Of a stretch of DNA of 64,000 nucleotides, positions 26,402-36,222 are shown one piece after another. The notes beneath the pieces are model-generated. The model searched no databases. It saw nothing but the letters and a program-made list of their open reading frames with translations, and was not told the DNA's origin. Source of the DNA: Paenibacillus oenotherae (GTDB taxonomy: Bacteria > Bacillota > Bacilli > Paenibacillales > Paenibacillaceae); contig NZ_JAHZIJ010000001.1 of assembly GCF_019443105.1 (NCBI RefSeq), positions 496,001-560,000 of the forward strand, in the 5' to 3' direction. The position numbers and the translations under genes are program-made. How positions within the stretch are numbered: position 1 is the first letter of the stretch; each line of letters opens with the position of its first letter.

Positions 26402-26510
26402 AAAAGAAGCCTCCAGCTCTGAAGTGCGCCTCCAATTGTCGGACTTTTACCAACAATTGGGTGGCACTTCACACCACTTTGCTCGTGGTTTTGAAGGCTT
26501 CTTCGAAAAG
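26402..26510. repeat. Nested hairpin resembling paired IS3-type ends
   Basis: An outer stem AAGAAGCCT / AGGCTTCTT surrounds an inner stem GAAGTGC..CC.CCAATTGT (from 26421) pairing with ACAATTGGGTGGCACTTC (ending 26470). The inner arm resembles the IS3-type palindrome arm at 12137-12181, since both contain CAATTGTTGG-type and TGC-ACCC motifs. No transposase is present. It lies just downstream of the minus-strand ABC-2 permease and may also terminate it. Confidence 0.5.
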
Positions 26511-26527
26511 GTCTTTTCAATCCTGCA

Positions 26528-27646
26528 CTATCTAGCTTCTTTCCACTTGTAGAATTTGGCGCCAATGAGCACCGTAGTGACTCCCCACAGGAGCAGCATG
26601 CCGACATTGAGCCAGAATGCATCATTCATGATGCCGAGCCCATAGACCATTCCGTCCCGGATGCCGTCGGCAAAATAAGTAAGCGGGAGAAAATGAGCAA
26701 GCGGTTTGATGTATTCAGGCAATGCATTCACATCGAAGAAGATTCCGCTTATGAACATCATAATGAAGCTGAACAAGTTCGCCATGCCAAAATAGCTTTC
26801 CATCGACTTGCTGAATGCCGCTATCATAAAGCCGATTCCAGCGAAGGATAAGGTTCCTACAAGGAAAATAATCAGAAATGCGCCGATATTAATATTCAGA
26901 TGCGCGCCAAAGGCCAACACACCGATCAGCGACAGGAGCACAATCTGAATGCCGCTAAGAATAAACCGAACGACAATACCGCCCAGACCGAACAATCCCA
27001 TGCTCGCCGGGGTCATAATGAGCCGTTTCAGCAGCCCGTTGCGCCGCATCTCCACCAGATCAATCATGCCGAACATGCCCGCCTGCGCAATGGACAGGGC
27101 AATAAGGCCCGTCAGCAGAAAATCCGTATATTCCAGCTTCTCGCTGCCAGCCGAAATATAGTCCGTTTGCAGCGAGAGGCCAGGTTCTGCCTTCACGCCC
27201 GCCATATTGCCCTGCAGCACGAGATTATTGAGAATACTTGCGATCGCCTGAGAGGTAGAGGAGTTCTGCTTCTCCTTATTCAGCAGCAGCTTTATGTAAC
27301 CGTCCCCCTCCGACTCCGGAAGGATGACAATCGCATCCACCTCGAGATCCTTCAGCGATTGCTCTGCATCCTCGCGCTTCACCGGGTTCTCTGATTGAAA
27401 TTCAAACACATCAATTTCCTGCAAGCTATGAAGAAGCTGCTGGGACACCGCATTTTTGTCCGGTTCCACGAGCGCGAGCTTCGCTGAGAAGCTGTCTGAA
27501 GAGCTGCCAAAAATCATAATAAAGACAGAAAGCAGCAGCACGGGGTAGAAAATAGACCAGAACCATACTGATTTATCCCGAAACATCATTTTGAGATGAG
27601 CGCCGAAGAGCTTCTTGAACTGATTCCATTGGTTCACTCGCATCAT
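26528..27646 (-). CDS. ABC-2 type transporter permease
   Basis: About 372 residues. The ATG at 27646 overlaps the stop of the upstream ATPase gene (TGATG), with GGAGGG 7 nt upstream. Helix 1 is near residues 25-50, then an extracellular domain of about 130 residues, then five C-terminal helices with the family loop 'VEMRRNGLLKRLIMTPASMG'. It forms an exporter with the ATPase. The pair is a second member of the type seen at the window start, with only family-level similarity. Substrate unknown. Confidence 0.87.
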   Translation of the reverse strand: MMRVNQWNQFKKLFGAHLKMMFRDKSVWFWSIFYPVLLLSVFIMIFGSSSDSFSAKLALVEPDKNAVSQQLLHSLQEIDVFEFQSENPVKREDAEQSLKDLEVDAIVILPESEGDGYIKLLLNKEKQNSSTSQAIASILNNLVLQGNMAGVKAEPGLSLQTDYISAGSEKLEYTDFLLTGLIALSIAQAGMFGMIDLVEMRRNGLLKRLIMTPASMGLFGLGGIVVRFILSGIQIVLLSLIGVLAFGAHLNINIGAFLIIFLVGTLSFAGIGFMIAAFSKSMESYFGMANLFSFIMMFISGIFFDVNALPEYIKPLAHFLPLTYFADGIRDGMVYGLGIMNDAFWLNVGMLLLWGVTTVLIGAKFYKWKEAR

Positions 27647-28590
27647 CAGTCCCTCCACTCTTTCCCGGTATACGCAATAAATACGTCTTCCAGGCTCATT
27701 TCACGAATGGAGACTTGTTCCACTTGGATGCTGCGTTCAGTAGTGAAGCCAAACAGACCGTACAAGGTCTCTTCCGGCTTAATGGACCAGACAATGAGAT
27801 GGTCACCCTCCCGCTTCACCCGGGTTACAGCGGGATTGCCAAGGGCGATAGACTCCGCCTCGGCAGCAGGGATGTCGCCTTCTGTGAACGTCAAATGAAT
27901 CTCGCGTTCACGCGTCAATTGGCCGATCAGCGCCTTGGGCGTATCCAAAGCGACAATCCGCCCCTGATCGACAATACAGACCCGATCGCTAAGCTTATCC
28001 GCCTCTTCCATGTAATGCGTGGTTAGTATCGTCGTCTTGCCGAGTGATCTCAGCTTGAGCACGATATCCCAAATGTTGCGGCGGGCTTGCGGATCAAGTC
28101 CGGTCGTAGGCTCGTCAAGGAAAATCAAATCAGGATCATTAATCATGGCCAGGCCGATGGCCAGCCGCTGCTTCTGTCCGCCGGATAATACCTTTACTCT
28201 TTTGCCCCGGTGATCGGCCAGATTGATGTAATCCAGAATTTCTTCAACCTGGCGCTTGCGGTCATAGAATGAGGCGAACGTTTCCAGGTTCTCCTCCACC
28301 GTCAACAAATCAAACAATGCGCTTGTTTGGGGCTGGACACCGATGCGCATTTTGATCGCGTTTCGGCTTCTGTCCCATTTCATCCCCAGAATCGTAATCT
28401 CGCCCGCGTCAGGCTGCTGCAGACCTTCAATCATCTCCAGCGTCGTTGTTTTCCCGGCGCCGTTAGGCCCGATAATGGTGAAAATTTCTCCGCCCCGCAC
28501 CTCGAAGCTGATCCCGTCAACCGCCGTTACAGCACCGAAAGTCTTGCGCAGCCCTTGTACAGCAAGCACGCTCTCCCGTACAACCGTCAT
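27646..28590 (-). CDS. ABC transporter ATP-binding protein (CcmA/DrrA type)
   Basis: 314 residues. Walker A GPNGAGKTT (about 39-47), Q-loop 'GVQPQTSALF', signature LSGGQKQRLAI, Walker B LIFLDEPTTGLDP and switch His in TTHYMEEADKL. The C-terminal 80 residues are the accessory domain typical of drug-export ATPases. Cotranscribed and overlapping with the ABC-2 permease gene. Probably exports a drug, peptide or lipid. Confidence 0.92.
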   Translation of the reverse strand: MTVVRESVLAVQGLRKTFGAVTAVDGISFEVRGGEIFTIIGPNGAGKTTTLEMIEGLQQPDAGEITILGMKWDRSRNAIKMRIGVQPQTSALFDLLTVEENLETFASFYDRKRQVEEILDYINLADHRGKRVKVLSGGQKQRLAIGLAMINDPDLIFLDEPTTGLDPQARRNIWDIVLKLRSLGKTTILTTHYMEEADKLSDRVCIVDQGRIVALDTPKALIGQLTREREIHLTFTEGDIPAAEAESIALGNPAVTRVKREGDHLIVWSIKPEETLYGLFGFTTERSIQVEQVSIREMSLEDVFIAYTGKEWRD

Positions 28591-28718
28591 CGCATTTCCT
28601 CCATTCTTAAAGTCATCTAACCAGCCATTCTGCTGCTATTATGACTATAACGAATGAGGAAAAGGATGATAACAGGCTGGAGGAGGTTTATGATCTACAT
28701 CTTTGGGATGAGAATAAA

Positions 28719-28961
28719 TCATGCCGTGTAGAGCAGATCCTCCATCATCGTAATAAGCCGCGTCTTCATCTGCTGGAGCTTCATAATGGCGCGTTCCCTG
28801 AGCAGGTCGCTGTCTTTTACCCAAGCAGTCCGGGCGATTAAACGATAGGTGTCATCCATAAGCGCAATTTCCTCACGGTTGATGGATTCACGGTCATAAC
28901 GGCGGATACGCCGGATCAAATCGCCTGTCGTGTGCAATAGTTGGTTGAAATGCTGGTTCAT
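28719..28961 (-). CDS. Hypothetical helical protein (80 aa)
   Basis: 80 residues, mainly predicted helix and highly charged (IRRIRRYDRESINREEIALMDD; LLRERAIMKLQQMKTRLITMMEDLL). GGGAG lies about 7 nt before the ATG at 28961. No family recognised, no signal peptide. It sits alone between the ABC pair and a divergent dehydrogenase gene. Confidence 0.6.
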   Translation of the reverse strand: MNQHFNQLLHTTGDLIRRIRRYDRESINREEIALMDDTYRLIARTAWVKDSDLLRERAIMKLQQMKTRLITMMEDLLYTA

Positions 28962-29263
28962 CTGAATCTCCCTCTCAATCTATTATTCTTTTTGTTAAGC
29001 TGTCTAAGTTGAACAAATGAAACGAACAAAGGGACCGCCGGGCAGTGGAATGTTCTTACGATCGCTGTTGTTCTTTCTCTCATTCCACTTATTTAGTTAT
29101 AGTAGAATATGCAATTAGATTGTTTTTCATTACCCAATATGCTGGTCTTGAAACCAAATAGGGGGATAAAGACCGAGCGATAGCCGGATATGAACGGTAT
29201 TCATAGATGATTCTGGTAAAATAAGAAGTATCCTAACCTCCATAAGAAAGGAATTACATACCT
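28962..29263. other. 302-bp divergent intergenic region with inverted repeat
   Basis: Contains AGTGGAATG (29044-29052) and CATTCCACT (29081-29089), a hairpin or operator between divergent genes. No promoter pair is convincing and no gene is seen. Confidence 0.4.
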
Positions 29264-30178
29264 ATGCTGCAAGACAAACCACTCTGTCTCATTGATGCAA
29301 CGATATCACTACCCTCTGCTGAGCTGCTCCTGTTGGAGCCGCATTGTAAGGTGAAATTCATCACCCCAACTGACAATATTAATGAATCCTTACTGAGCCA
29401 ATGCCGGGTATTATTAGCGCACAGCCGTATTCCAGTCCATATCCTGTCCGCTCTCATACACTGTCAATATATCGGAATTCGCGCCCATAATCTGGACTAT
29501 ATAGACCGCCAAGCATTGCCCGGCACGCCATTAATCGAGGGAATACCGGCCCTTGCGGGACAAGCTGTGGCTGAGCATGTGCTGGCCATGATATTCTACT
29601 TGACGAAGCAACTGGGGCGAGCACGGAGCAGCATGCTGGAGGGCATCTGGAGGGACAAGCTGGGACCAAATATAGAGCTTTACGGAAAAAATCTCGGAAT
29701 TGTCGGCAACGGTGAGATCGGCCAGTCTGTCGCAGCACTTGGGCGAGCGCTCGGGATGAATATTCTTATAAGTGACAAGCAGGGAGTTCAAACGGATACC
29801 GGCTTTCCGATTGAAGAGGTTCTGAATCAATCCGACATCGTTACACTGCATCTCCCGGCAACACCTGACAATACGGCCTTCTTTAATCGGGAACGCATCT
29901 ATGCGATGAAGAGAGGCGCTCTCTTAATCAATACTTCCCGGGGGTCAATTCTGGATTACAGTATCCTTGAAGAAGCGCTGGCATCCGGCCAATTAGGGGG
30001 GCTTGGCCTTGATGTATACCCCGATGAGCCTGTCAGGGAGCCTCTTCCCTCTTACTTAACGCTGTCCAATGTCATTTGCACGCCGCATCATGCTTATTAT
30101 GCGGATAACACGATCGCGAGGATGAACCATCATCTCATACATAATGCGCTCCGATTCTTGCAGCAGCAACAATCCTGA
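29264..30178 (+). CDS. D-isomer-specific 2-hydroxyacid dehydrogenase family protein
   Basis: 304 residues. The NAD-binding Rossmann motif is GIVGNGEIGQS (about 144-154). The catalytic set includes the Arg in 'INTSRGSILD', the Glu in 'DVYPDEPV' and the His in 'CTPHHAYY', all typical of the PGDH/hydroxypyruvate reductase/PdxB superfamily. The N-terminal 100 residues are shorter and less conserved than in SerA, and there is no ACT domain. AAAGGA lies about 10 nt before the ATG at 29264. The substrate cannot be assigned. It is monocistronic and converges on pyrE. Confidence 0.85.
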   Translation: MLQDKPLCLIDATISLPSAELLLLEPHCKVKFITPTDNINESLLSQCRVLLAHSRIPVHILSALIHCQYIGIRAHNLDYIDRQALPGTPLIEGIPALAGQAVAEHVLAMIFYLTKQLGRARSSMLEGIWRDKLGPNIELYGKNLGIVGNGEIGQSVAALGRALGMNILISDKQGVQTDTGFPIEEVLNQSDIVTLHLPATPDNTAFFNRERIYAMKRGALLINTSRGSILDYSILEEALASGQLGGLGLDVYPDEPVREPLPSYLTLSNVICTPHHAYYADNTIARMNHHLIHNALRFLQQQQS

Positions 30179-30198
30179 AGTGAACATCCTGTCTGGAC

Positions 30199-30239
30199 AA
30201 AAAAAAAGAGCAGGGCATCGGGCTGGCTGCCCCTGCTCT
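30199..30239. terminator. Terminator between dehydrogenase gene and pyrE
   Basis: AGAGCAGGG (30207-30215) and CCCTGCTCT (30231-30239) with a run of A on the plus strand (T run for the minus-strand pyr operon). Confidence 0.8.
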
Positions 30240-30266
30240 GCTCTATTTATATTGCTATATATGCTG

Positions 30267-30914
30267 CTACACTCCGAACGATTGCGGGTTGTCGCGCCAT
30301 GCTTGCAGCACAGCTATGTCGCTGCTTTGCACGGAGCCCTTCTCGACGGCTACTTCAATTAATGCTGAGTAATTCGATAGTGTATGAAGCGGAATATTCT
30401 CAGCGGCAAAAGCTTCTATTGCATGCGCGAACTGATAGGTGAAGATCGCAACAACACCCTGTACCTCGCAGCCGGCTTCACGAACAGCTACTGCTGCTTT
30501 GAGAGAGCTTCCGCCTGTGGAAATCAGGTCTTCAATGAGAACGACCTTTTGCCCCGCCTTAAAATGGCCTTCGATCTGATTCGTCTTGCCATGTCCCTTC
30601 GCTTTATCACGGACGTACAGCATCGGCAGGTTCAGCTTCTGGGCTACCCATGCCGCATGCGGAATACCGCCTGTCGCTATGCCTGCAACCGCCTCGCAAT
30701 CCGGGTAACGGTCGCTAATAATCGCGGCGAAGCCTTCCGCAATGGAATCACGAATCGCCGGATAGGACATGGTCAGCCGATTATCGCAATAGATCGGCGA
30801 TTTCATGCCAGAGGTCCAGGTGAAAGGATCATTCGGACGAAGGGCAACCGCATTAATTTCCAGCAGTCCTTTGGCAATCTCATAGGGCAGTTGTTCCAGC
30901 AATTGTTTACTCAT
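30267..30914 (-). CDS. pyrE: Orotate phosphoribosyltransferase
   Basis: 215 residues from the ATG at 30914 (GAGGAG 10 nt upstream; one base separates it from the pyrF stop). It makes OMP from orotate and PRPP. Motifs: 'WTSGMKSPIYCDNR' (substrate loop), 'KAKGHGKTNQIEG' (flexible catalytic loop) and the PRPP motif 'VVLIEDLISTGGSS'. It is the last gene of the pyrimidine operon and is followed by a terminator. Confidence 0.96.
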   Translation of the reverse strand: MSKQLLEQLPYEIAKGLLEINAVALRPNDPFTWTSGMKSPIYCDNRLTMSYPAIRDSIAEGFAAIISDRYPDCEAVAGIATGGIPHAAWVAQKLNLPMLYVRDKAKGHGKTNQIEGHFKAGQKVVLIEDLISTGGSSLKAAVAVREAGCEVQGVVAIFTYQFAHAIEAFAAENIPLHTLSNYSALIEVAVEKGSVQSSDIAVLQAWRDNPQSFGV

Positions 30915-30915
30915 C

Positions 30916-31650
30916 TCAAACCAGCTCCTCAATAATAGATTCAATGGCTGCACGGGGATCAGCAGCTCCTGTAATCGGCCTTCCGATTACCATAAAGTCC
31001 GTTCCTTGCGCCAGCGCTTCGCCAGGAGTCATAATGCGGGTTTGATCATTCAGCGCAGCTCCTGCCGGACGAATGCCCGGCGTTACAGTCTTGAATTCCG
31101 CGCCGCATTCAGCTTTGATCGTCTTCACTTCCTGCGGTGAAGCAACGACGCCGTTCAAGCCCGCCGCCTGGGCAAGCTTGGCGTAGCGAATAACGGCATC
31201 CTCAACGGAGCCCGCTATACCAATCTCATCATTCAGCACCGCTTGGCTTGTGCTTGTCAGCTGAGTGACCGCAATGACAATGGGGCGTTGCAGGCCGGAG
31301 CCTCCTGACGTTGCTGCCTCCACGCCTTCCATAGCCGCCTCCATCATCCCTTGGCCGCCCGCGCCATGCACGTTGAACATATCAACGCCAAGCCTCGTAA
31401 TACTGCTGGCGCCGCCCTTAACGGTGTTGGGAATATCGTGCATCTTGAGATCGAGGAATACACGGTAGCCTCTATCCTTCAACCCCGAGATGAATCCCGG
31501 CCCTGCGGAATAGAACAGCTGCATGCCAACCTTGATATAGCATGGAATCCCTTCCAGGTTCCGCAACAGCGTCTCCGCAGCTCCCGCTTCCGGATAATCA
31601 AGCGCCACCATAATGCGTCCGGCTGCTTCTTCACGCGTCAAACCTGCCAT
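30916..31650 (-). CDS. pyrF: Orotidine 5'-phosphate decarboxylase
   Basis: 244 residues. It converts OMP to UMP in the last step of de novo UMP synthesis. The active-site segment 'FLDLKMHDIPNTVKGG' has the Asp-Lys-x-x-Asp array. 'VTPGIRPAGA' binds phosphate, and the C-terminal 'FMVIGRPITGAADP' is a family mark. AGGAAGGG precedes the ATG at 31650. The gap to carB (122 nt) holds an inverted repeat (CGTGATGA/TCATCACG, about 31709-31743) of unknown role. pyrK and pyrD, found here in B. subtilis, are absent. Confidence 0.96.
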   Translation of the reverse strand: MAGLTREEAAGRIMVALDYPEAGAAETLLRNLEGIPCYIKVGMQLFYSAGPGFISGLKDRGYRVFLDLKMHDIPNTVKGGASSITRLGVDMFNVHGAGGQGMMEAAMEGVEAATSGGSGLQRPIVIAVTQLTSTSQAVLNDEIGIAGSVEDAVIRYAKLAQAAGLNGVVASPQEVKTIKAECGAEFKTVTPGIRPAGAALNDQTRIMTPGEALAQGTDFMVIGRPITGAADPRAAIESIIEELV

Positions 31651-31772
31651 CGTAATCCCTTCCTCTCACGCTGTCTATTATGGACAGACAAGACGGCCTT
31701 CCATCCGCACCGTGATGAGGCCGCCATGACAGCTTCATCACGGCCGATGTTGGCCGCTTCTTATCTGTAACC

Positions 31773-34700
31773 TTATTTCTTCTGCAGCACCGGCATTGGG
31801 CGCGAGGAGAAGTTAATCGTTTCGAGCATCGTAAGCAGCGCTTGTACCGTATCCAGCGAGGTCATGCAGACGACGCCGTTCTCAACCGCTTCACGGCGGA
31901 TACGGAATCCGTCACGCTCAGGAGTTTTGCCCTTCGTTAATGTGTTCACAACAAAGTGCGCTTGTCCATCACGGATCAGATCAAGAATGTTAGGCGAGCC
32001 TTCGCTCAGCTTGTTCACATGTCTGACACGCAGCCCTGCCTCTTCCAGAGCTGTCGCTGTTCCGCCTGTTGCGATGATGTTGTAGCCCAGCTCGTAGAAG
32101 CCGCGCAGAATCTCAATCGCTTCCGGCTTGTCCTTGTCAGCAACTGTCGCAATAATCGCGCCTGTAGGCGGAATGCGCATTCCAGCGCCGATCAGACCCT
32201 TGTACAAGGCTTTGGCATACTGCTGGTCGCGTCCCATTACTTCACCCGTTGACTTCATCTCCGGCGTCAGTGTCGGATCTACCCGGCGAAGCTTCGCGAA
32301 GGAGAATACTGGAACTTTAACCGATACATAGTCATCCTCAGGCCACAAGCCTTCGGAATAGCCCAGGCTGGCAAGCTTCGTGCCGAGAATCGCTTTGGTC
32401 GCCAGATTCGCCATCGGCACATTCGTCACTTTGCTCAGGAACGGCACCGTACGCGAGGAGCGCGGGTTAACCTCGATCACATACACTTGATCCTGGAAAA
32501 TAACGAACTGAATGTTTACAAGTCCGATTACTTTAAGCTCTTTGGCAATTTTGATCGTAATATCGATCATTTGCTGCTTCAGCTCATCCGACAAGGATTG
32601 CGGCGGGTAGACCGCGATGGAGTCGCCGGAGTGAACGCCTGCACGCTCAACATGCTCCATAATACCAGGGATCAGAACTGTCTCGCCGTCGCAGATCGCG
32701 TCTACTTCTGTTTCTTTGCCAAGCATATAACGGTCAATCAATACAGGATGCTCCGGATTGATCTTAACCGCTTGCTCCATGTAAGTAAGCAGTTCTTGAT
32801 CGGAGTATACGATTTCCATCGCGCGCCCGCCAAGGACATAAGAAGGTCTTACAAGCACCGGATAACCGAGTCCTTGCGCCGCTTCGACCGCTTCGCCAAC
32901 CGATACGACTGTCTTGCCTTCCGGTTGAGCGATATCCAGCTTGCGAAGCAAGGCTTCGAATTTTTTGCGGTCTTCCGCATTGTCGATGCTCTCCAGGCTG
33001 GAGCCCAGAATACGAACGCCCGCTTTGGTAAGTGGTGCAGCAAGATTGATTGCCGTTTGTCCGCCGAACTGAACGATAACGCCAATCGGCTTCTCCTGCT
33101 CGATAACGTTCATAACATCCTCGAAGAAAAGCGGCTCGAAGTACAGGCGGTCAGATGTGCTGAAGTCTGTAGATACAGTCTCCGGATTGTTATTAATGAT
33201 AACCGCTTCATAGCCTGCATCCTGGATGGCCCAGACCGCATGAACGGTTGAGTAGTCAAACTCGATGCCTTGGCCGATGCGGATCGGGCCAGAGCCCAGA
33301 ACAAGCACCTTCTCCTTGCTCGTTTCGATCACTTCATTCTCGGTTTCATAGGTTGAGTAGTAGTATGGTGTTGTCGCTTCGAACTCGGCCGCACAGGTAT
33401 CAACCATTTTGTAGACCGGTCTGAAGCCTTCTTTAAGGCGCAGCTCGCGTACTTCCTGCTCCGTTGTCAGCGACTTGTGGCCGCCCTCGCTGCGGATCTC
33501 TGCGATGGAACGATCCGTAAAGCCTTTGCGCTTCGCTGTGTACAGCAGCTCGGAAGTGAGCTGGGACGCGCTGCGAAGCTCATTCTCGAAACGAACGATT
33601 CCTTCGAGCTTGTCCAGGAACCACCAGTCGATGTTCGTAATGTTCTGAACGTCCTGCAGCTCATAGCCGCGGCGGAAAGCTTCGGCAACAAGGAACATCC
33701 GCTCATCGTCCGGCTTGTTCAGACGGAGGCGAAGCGTTTCATCGCTCAGCTCCGATGCTTCCTTCAGGTGAATGCGGTGTACGCCGATCTCTAGCGACCG
33801 GACCGCTTTATGAATCGATTCCTCGAAGGTGCGGCCAATGGCCATTACTTCGCCGGTTGCTTTCATCTGCGTACCCAGCTTGCGGTTCGCCGAGATGAAT
33901 TTATCGAACGGCCAGCGCGGAATTTTGGAAACGATGTAATCCAGCGTTGGCTCGAAGCATGCATAGGTTTGGCCCGTTACCGGGTTGACAATCTCGTCAA
34001 GCGTATAGCCGATTGCAATCTTGGCCGCCATCTTCGCGATCGGGTAACCCGTTGCTTTGGATGCCAGCGCAGAGGAACGGCTTACACGCGGATTTACTTC
34101 GATAACATAGTACTGATAGCTGAAAGGATCAAGCGCGAACTGGACGTTACAGCCGCCCTCAATGTTCAGCGCACGAATGATCTTGAGCGATGCCGAGCGA
34201 AGCATTTGGTACTCGCGGTCGGACAGTGTCTGGCTTGGCGCTACGACGATACTGTCTCCGGTATGAACGCCAACGGGATCAAAGTTCTCCATGTTGCACA
34301 CTACGATACAGTTGTCGTTGGCGTCACGCATAACCTCATATTCGACTTCTTTCATGCCGGCGATCGATTTCTCGATCAAGCATTGGCTGATTGGGCTGTA
34401 GCGAATACCCGATGCCACAATCTCCAGCAGCTCTTCTTCGCTGGAGCAAATTCCGCCGCCTGTTCCGCCAAGCGTGTAAGCCGGGCGAACGATGATAGGA
34501 TAGCCGATCTCATTAGCAAAATCTACTGCTTCCTCTACCGTCGTAACGATTACGCTCTCCGGAACCGGCTGCTCCAGCTCGCGCATCAGATCGCGGAACA
34601 AGTCGCGGTCCTCCGCCTTCTCGATAGCTGTCAGCTGCGTTCCCAGCAGCTGCACGTTCTCTCGCTCCAGCACGCCTGCGCGTGCCAGCTCTACCGCCAT

Positions 34701-34991
34701 GTTAAGGCCTGTTTGGCCGCCAAGCGTAGGCAGCAAGCCGTCAGGACGCTCTTGACGGATAATTTGCGTGACGAATTCCAGCGTTATCGGCTCGATGTAA
34801 ACTTTGTCCGCCATATTCGTGTCGGTCATAATTGTTGCAGGGTTGCTGTTTATGAGAACAACCTCGTAGCCTTCTTCCTTCAAAGCCTGGCAAGCTTGAG
34901 TTCCGGCATAATCGAATTCAGCCGCTTGACCGATAACGATTGGGCCGGAGCCGATGACAAGTATCTTTTTGAGTTCATTATTTTTGGGCAT
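31773..34991 (-). CDS. carB: Carbamoyl-phosphate synthase large subunit
   Basis: 1072 residues, the full usual length. It has two ATP-grasp halves ('[23 protein letters not shown]' region at the start and '[22 protein letters not shown]' region near 555) and a C-terminal MGS-like allosteric domain from about 935 ('[18 protein letters not shown]', '[15 protein letters not shown]'). It makes carbamoyl phosphate from ammonia delivered by CarA, bicarbonate and two ATP. It overlaps the end of carA by 14 nt, with GAGGAGA before its ATG. Within the pyr operon it probably serves pyrimidines (pyrAB equivalent). Confidence 0.97.
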   Translation of the reverse strand: MPKNNELKKILVIGSGPIVIGQAAEFDYAGTQACQALKEEGYEVVLINSNPATIMTDTNMADKVYIEPITLEFVTQIIRQERPDGLLPTLGGQTGLNMAVELARAGVLERENVQLLGTQLTAIEKAEDRDLFRDLMRELEQPVPESVIVTTVEEAVDFANEIGYPIIVRPAYTLGGTGGGICSSEEELLEIVASGIRYSPISQCLIEKSIAGMKEVEYEVMRDANDNCIVVCNMENFDPVGVHTGDSIVVAPSQTLSDREYQMLRSASLKIIRALNIEGGCNVQFALDPFSYQYYVIEVNPRVSRSSALASKATGYPIAKMAAKIAIGYTLDEIVNPVTGQTYACFEPTLDYIVSKIPRWPFDKFISANRKLGTQMKATGEVMAIGRTFEESIHKAVRSLEIGVHRIHLKEASELSDETLRLRLNKPDDERMFLVAEAFRRGYELQDVQNITNIDWWFLDKLEGIVRFENELRSASQLTSELLYTAKRKGFTDRSIAEIRSEGGHKSLTTEQEVRELRLKEGFRPVYKMVDTCAAEFEATTPYYYSTYETENEVIETSKEKVLVLGSGPIRIGQGIEFDYSTVHAVWAIQDAGYEAVIINNNPETVSTDFSTSDRLYFEPLFFEDVMNVIEQEKPIGVIVQFGGQTAINLAAPLTKAGVRILGSSLESIDNAEDRKKFEALLRKLDIAQPEGKTVVSVGEAVEAAQGLGYPVLVRPSYVLGGRAMEIVYSDQELLTYMEQAVKINPEHPVLIDRYMLGKETEVDAICDGETVLIPGIMEHVERAGVHSGDSIAVYPPQSLSDELKQQMIDITIKIAKELKVIGLVNIQFVIFQDQVYVIEVNPRSSRTVPFLSKVTNVPMANLATKAILGTKLASLGYSEGLWPEDDYVSVKVPVFSFAKLRRVDPTLTPEMKSTGEVMGRDQQYAKALYKGLIGAGMRIPPTGAIIATVADKDKPEAIEILRGFYELGYNIIATGGTATALEEAGLRVRHVNKLSEGSPNILDLIRDGQAHFVVNTLTKGKTPERDGFRIRREAVENGVVCMTSLDTVQALLTMLETINFSSRPMPVLQKK

Positions 34992-36123
34992 ACTGCAGCT
35001 CTCCTCTCAATGATTCCGCAAGCTGGGCTTGGCGCGGTTTCTTCGGGTTAGTTCTTTTATGTTCGCGGATCATCTCCAGGAATTCATCAAACAGGTAGCT
35101 TGAATCGTATGGACCCGGGGCAGCTTCAGGGTGATATTGAACCGTGAATGCCGGATACTCGGTATGCTTCAAGCCTTCGATGGTGCGGTCGTTATTGTTG
35201 ATATGGGTAACGGCAAGCTTCGTATTCTTAACGGAATCCTCAAGAACTGTATAGCCATGATTCTGCGATGTGATGTAGCAGCGATTCGTCGACAGCTCTT
35301 TTACCGGATGATTGCCGCCGCGATGTCCGAACTTCAGCTTCGCTGTGTCAGCTCCGCAGGCCAGTGCGAACAGTTGATGACCCAAGCAAATGCCGAAGAT
35401 CGGGTATTCGCCAAGCAGCTCATTGATCATCTTGACCGCTTGAGGCACATCCTTAGGATCCCCAGGGCCATTGGAGAGCTGGATGCCATCGGGATTCAGG
35501 CGGCGAATTTGATCCGCTGTCGTATCGTGAGGCACGACAACAACATCGCAGCCGCGCTTGGTCAGCTCGCGCAGAATGCCGCTCTTCGCGCCGAAGTCTA
35601 CCAGCACGATGCGCTCGCGGTCGCCAGGGCTTGAGAAGATGCTCTTCGTAGATGTGCGCGCAACTTGATCCGTCATTAGCGGCGTGGAGCCAAGACGCTC
35701 CTGAAGCTCTTCGACGCGCTCCGCGCCTGTCGTCAGAATGCCTTTCATTGTGCCGTGATGGCGAAGGATGCGAGTGAGCATTCTCGTATCAATATCGCTG
35801 ATGCCGATGATGCCGTATTCCTTGAGCAGTCGATCCAGCGTATATTCAGCGCGCCAGTTGCTTGGCACCGGTTCATGGCGGCGTACAACAAAGCCGTGAA
35901 TGAACGGCGAGACACATTCGAAGTCATCGCGCGTAATGCCGTAGTTGCCGACAAGCGGGTAAGTCATCGTTACGATTTGTCCACAGTAGGACGGATCGGA
36001 GATAACCTCTTGATATCCTGTAATTCCGGTATTAAATACAACTTCGCCGGATGATTGGCCTTCAGCGCCGAATCCCAGACCTGTGAACAATGTTCCGTCT
36101 TCCAATAACAATCTTGCTTGCAT
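34978..36123 (-). CDS. carA: Carbamoyl-phosphate synthase small (glutaminase) subunit
   Basis: 381 residues from the ATG at 36123 (AAGGAG 8 nt upstream). An N-terminal CPSase small-chain domain ('[18 protein letters not shown]') is followed by a class I glutamine amidotransferase with nucleophile Cys in '[14 protein letters not shown]' and His/Glu in '[11 protein letters not shown]'. It supplies ammonia to CarB. The C-terminus is extended by about 25 basic residues ([18 protein letters not shown]). Confidence 0.96.
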   Translation of the reverse strand: MQARLLLEDGTLFTGLGFGAEGQSSGEVVFNTGITGYQEVISDPSYCGQIVTMTYPLVGNYGITRDDFECVSPFIHGFVVRRHEPVPSNWRAEYTLDRLLKEYGIIGISDIDTRMLTRILRHHGTMKGILTTGAERVEELQERLGSTPLMTDQVARTSTKSIFSSPGDRERIVLVDFGAKSGILRELTKRGCDVVVVPHDTTADQIRRLNPDGIQLSNGPGDPKDVPQAVKMINELLGEYPIFGICLGHQLFALACGADTAKLKFGHRGGNHPVKELSTNRCYITSQNHGYTVLEDSVKNTKLAVTHINNNDRTIEGLKHTEYPAFTVQYHPEAAPGPYDSSYLFDEFLEMIREHKRTNPKKPRQAQLAESLRGELQYAQK

Positions 36124-36222
36124 CCGTATCACTCCTTCAAAGTTTTCTGCGATCCCCCTGCAATATGCGAGCAGAAAACTCGCCTCGGAAGCATTCGCTT
36201 ATTCTAAGTTGATTCGTCCTGC

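Noticed and set aside
26185-26625. Minus-strand frame across the palindrome region
   Set aside because: It runs through repeat sequence and into the permease gene end in another frame, with no ribosome site.
33810-35051. Long plus-strand frame opposite carB/carA
   Set aside because: It is antisense to two clear enzymes and shows no domain or start signal.
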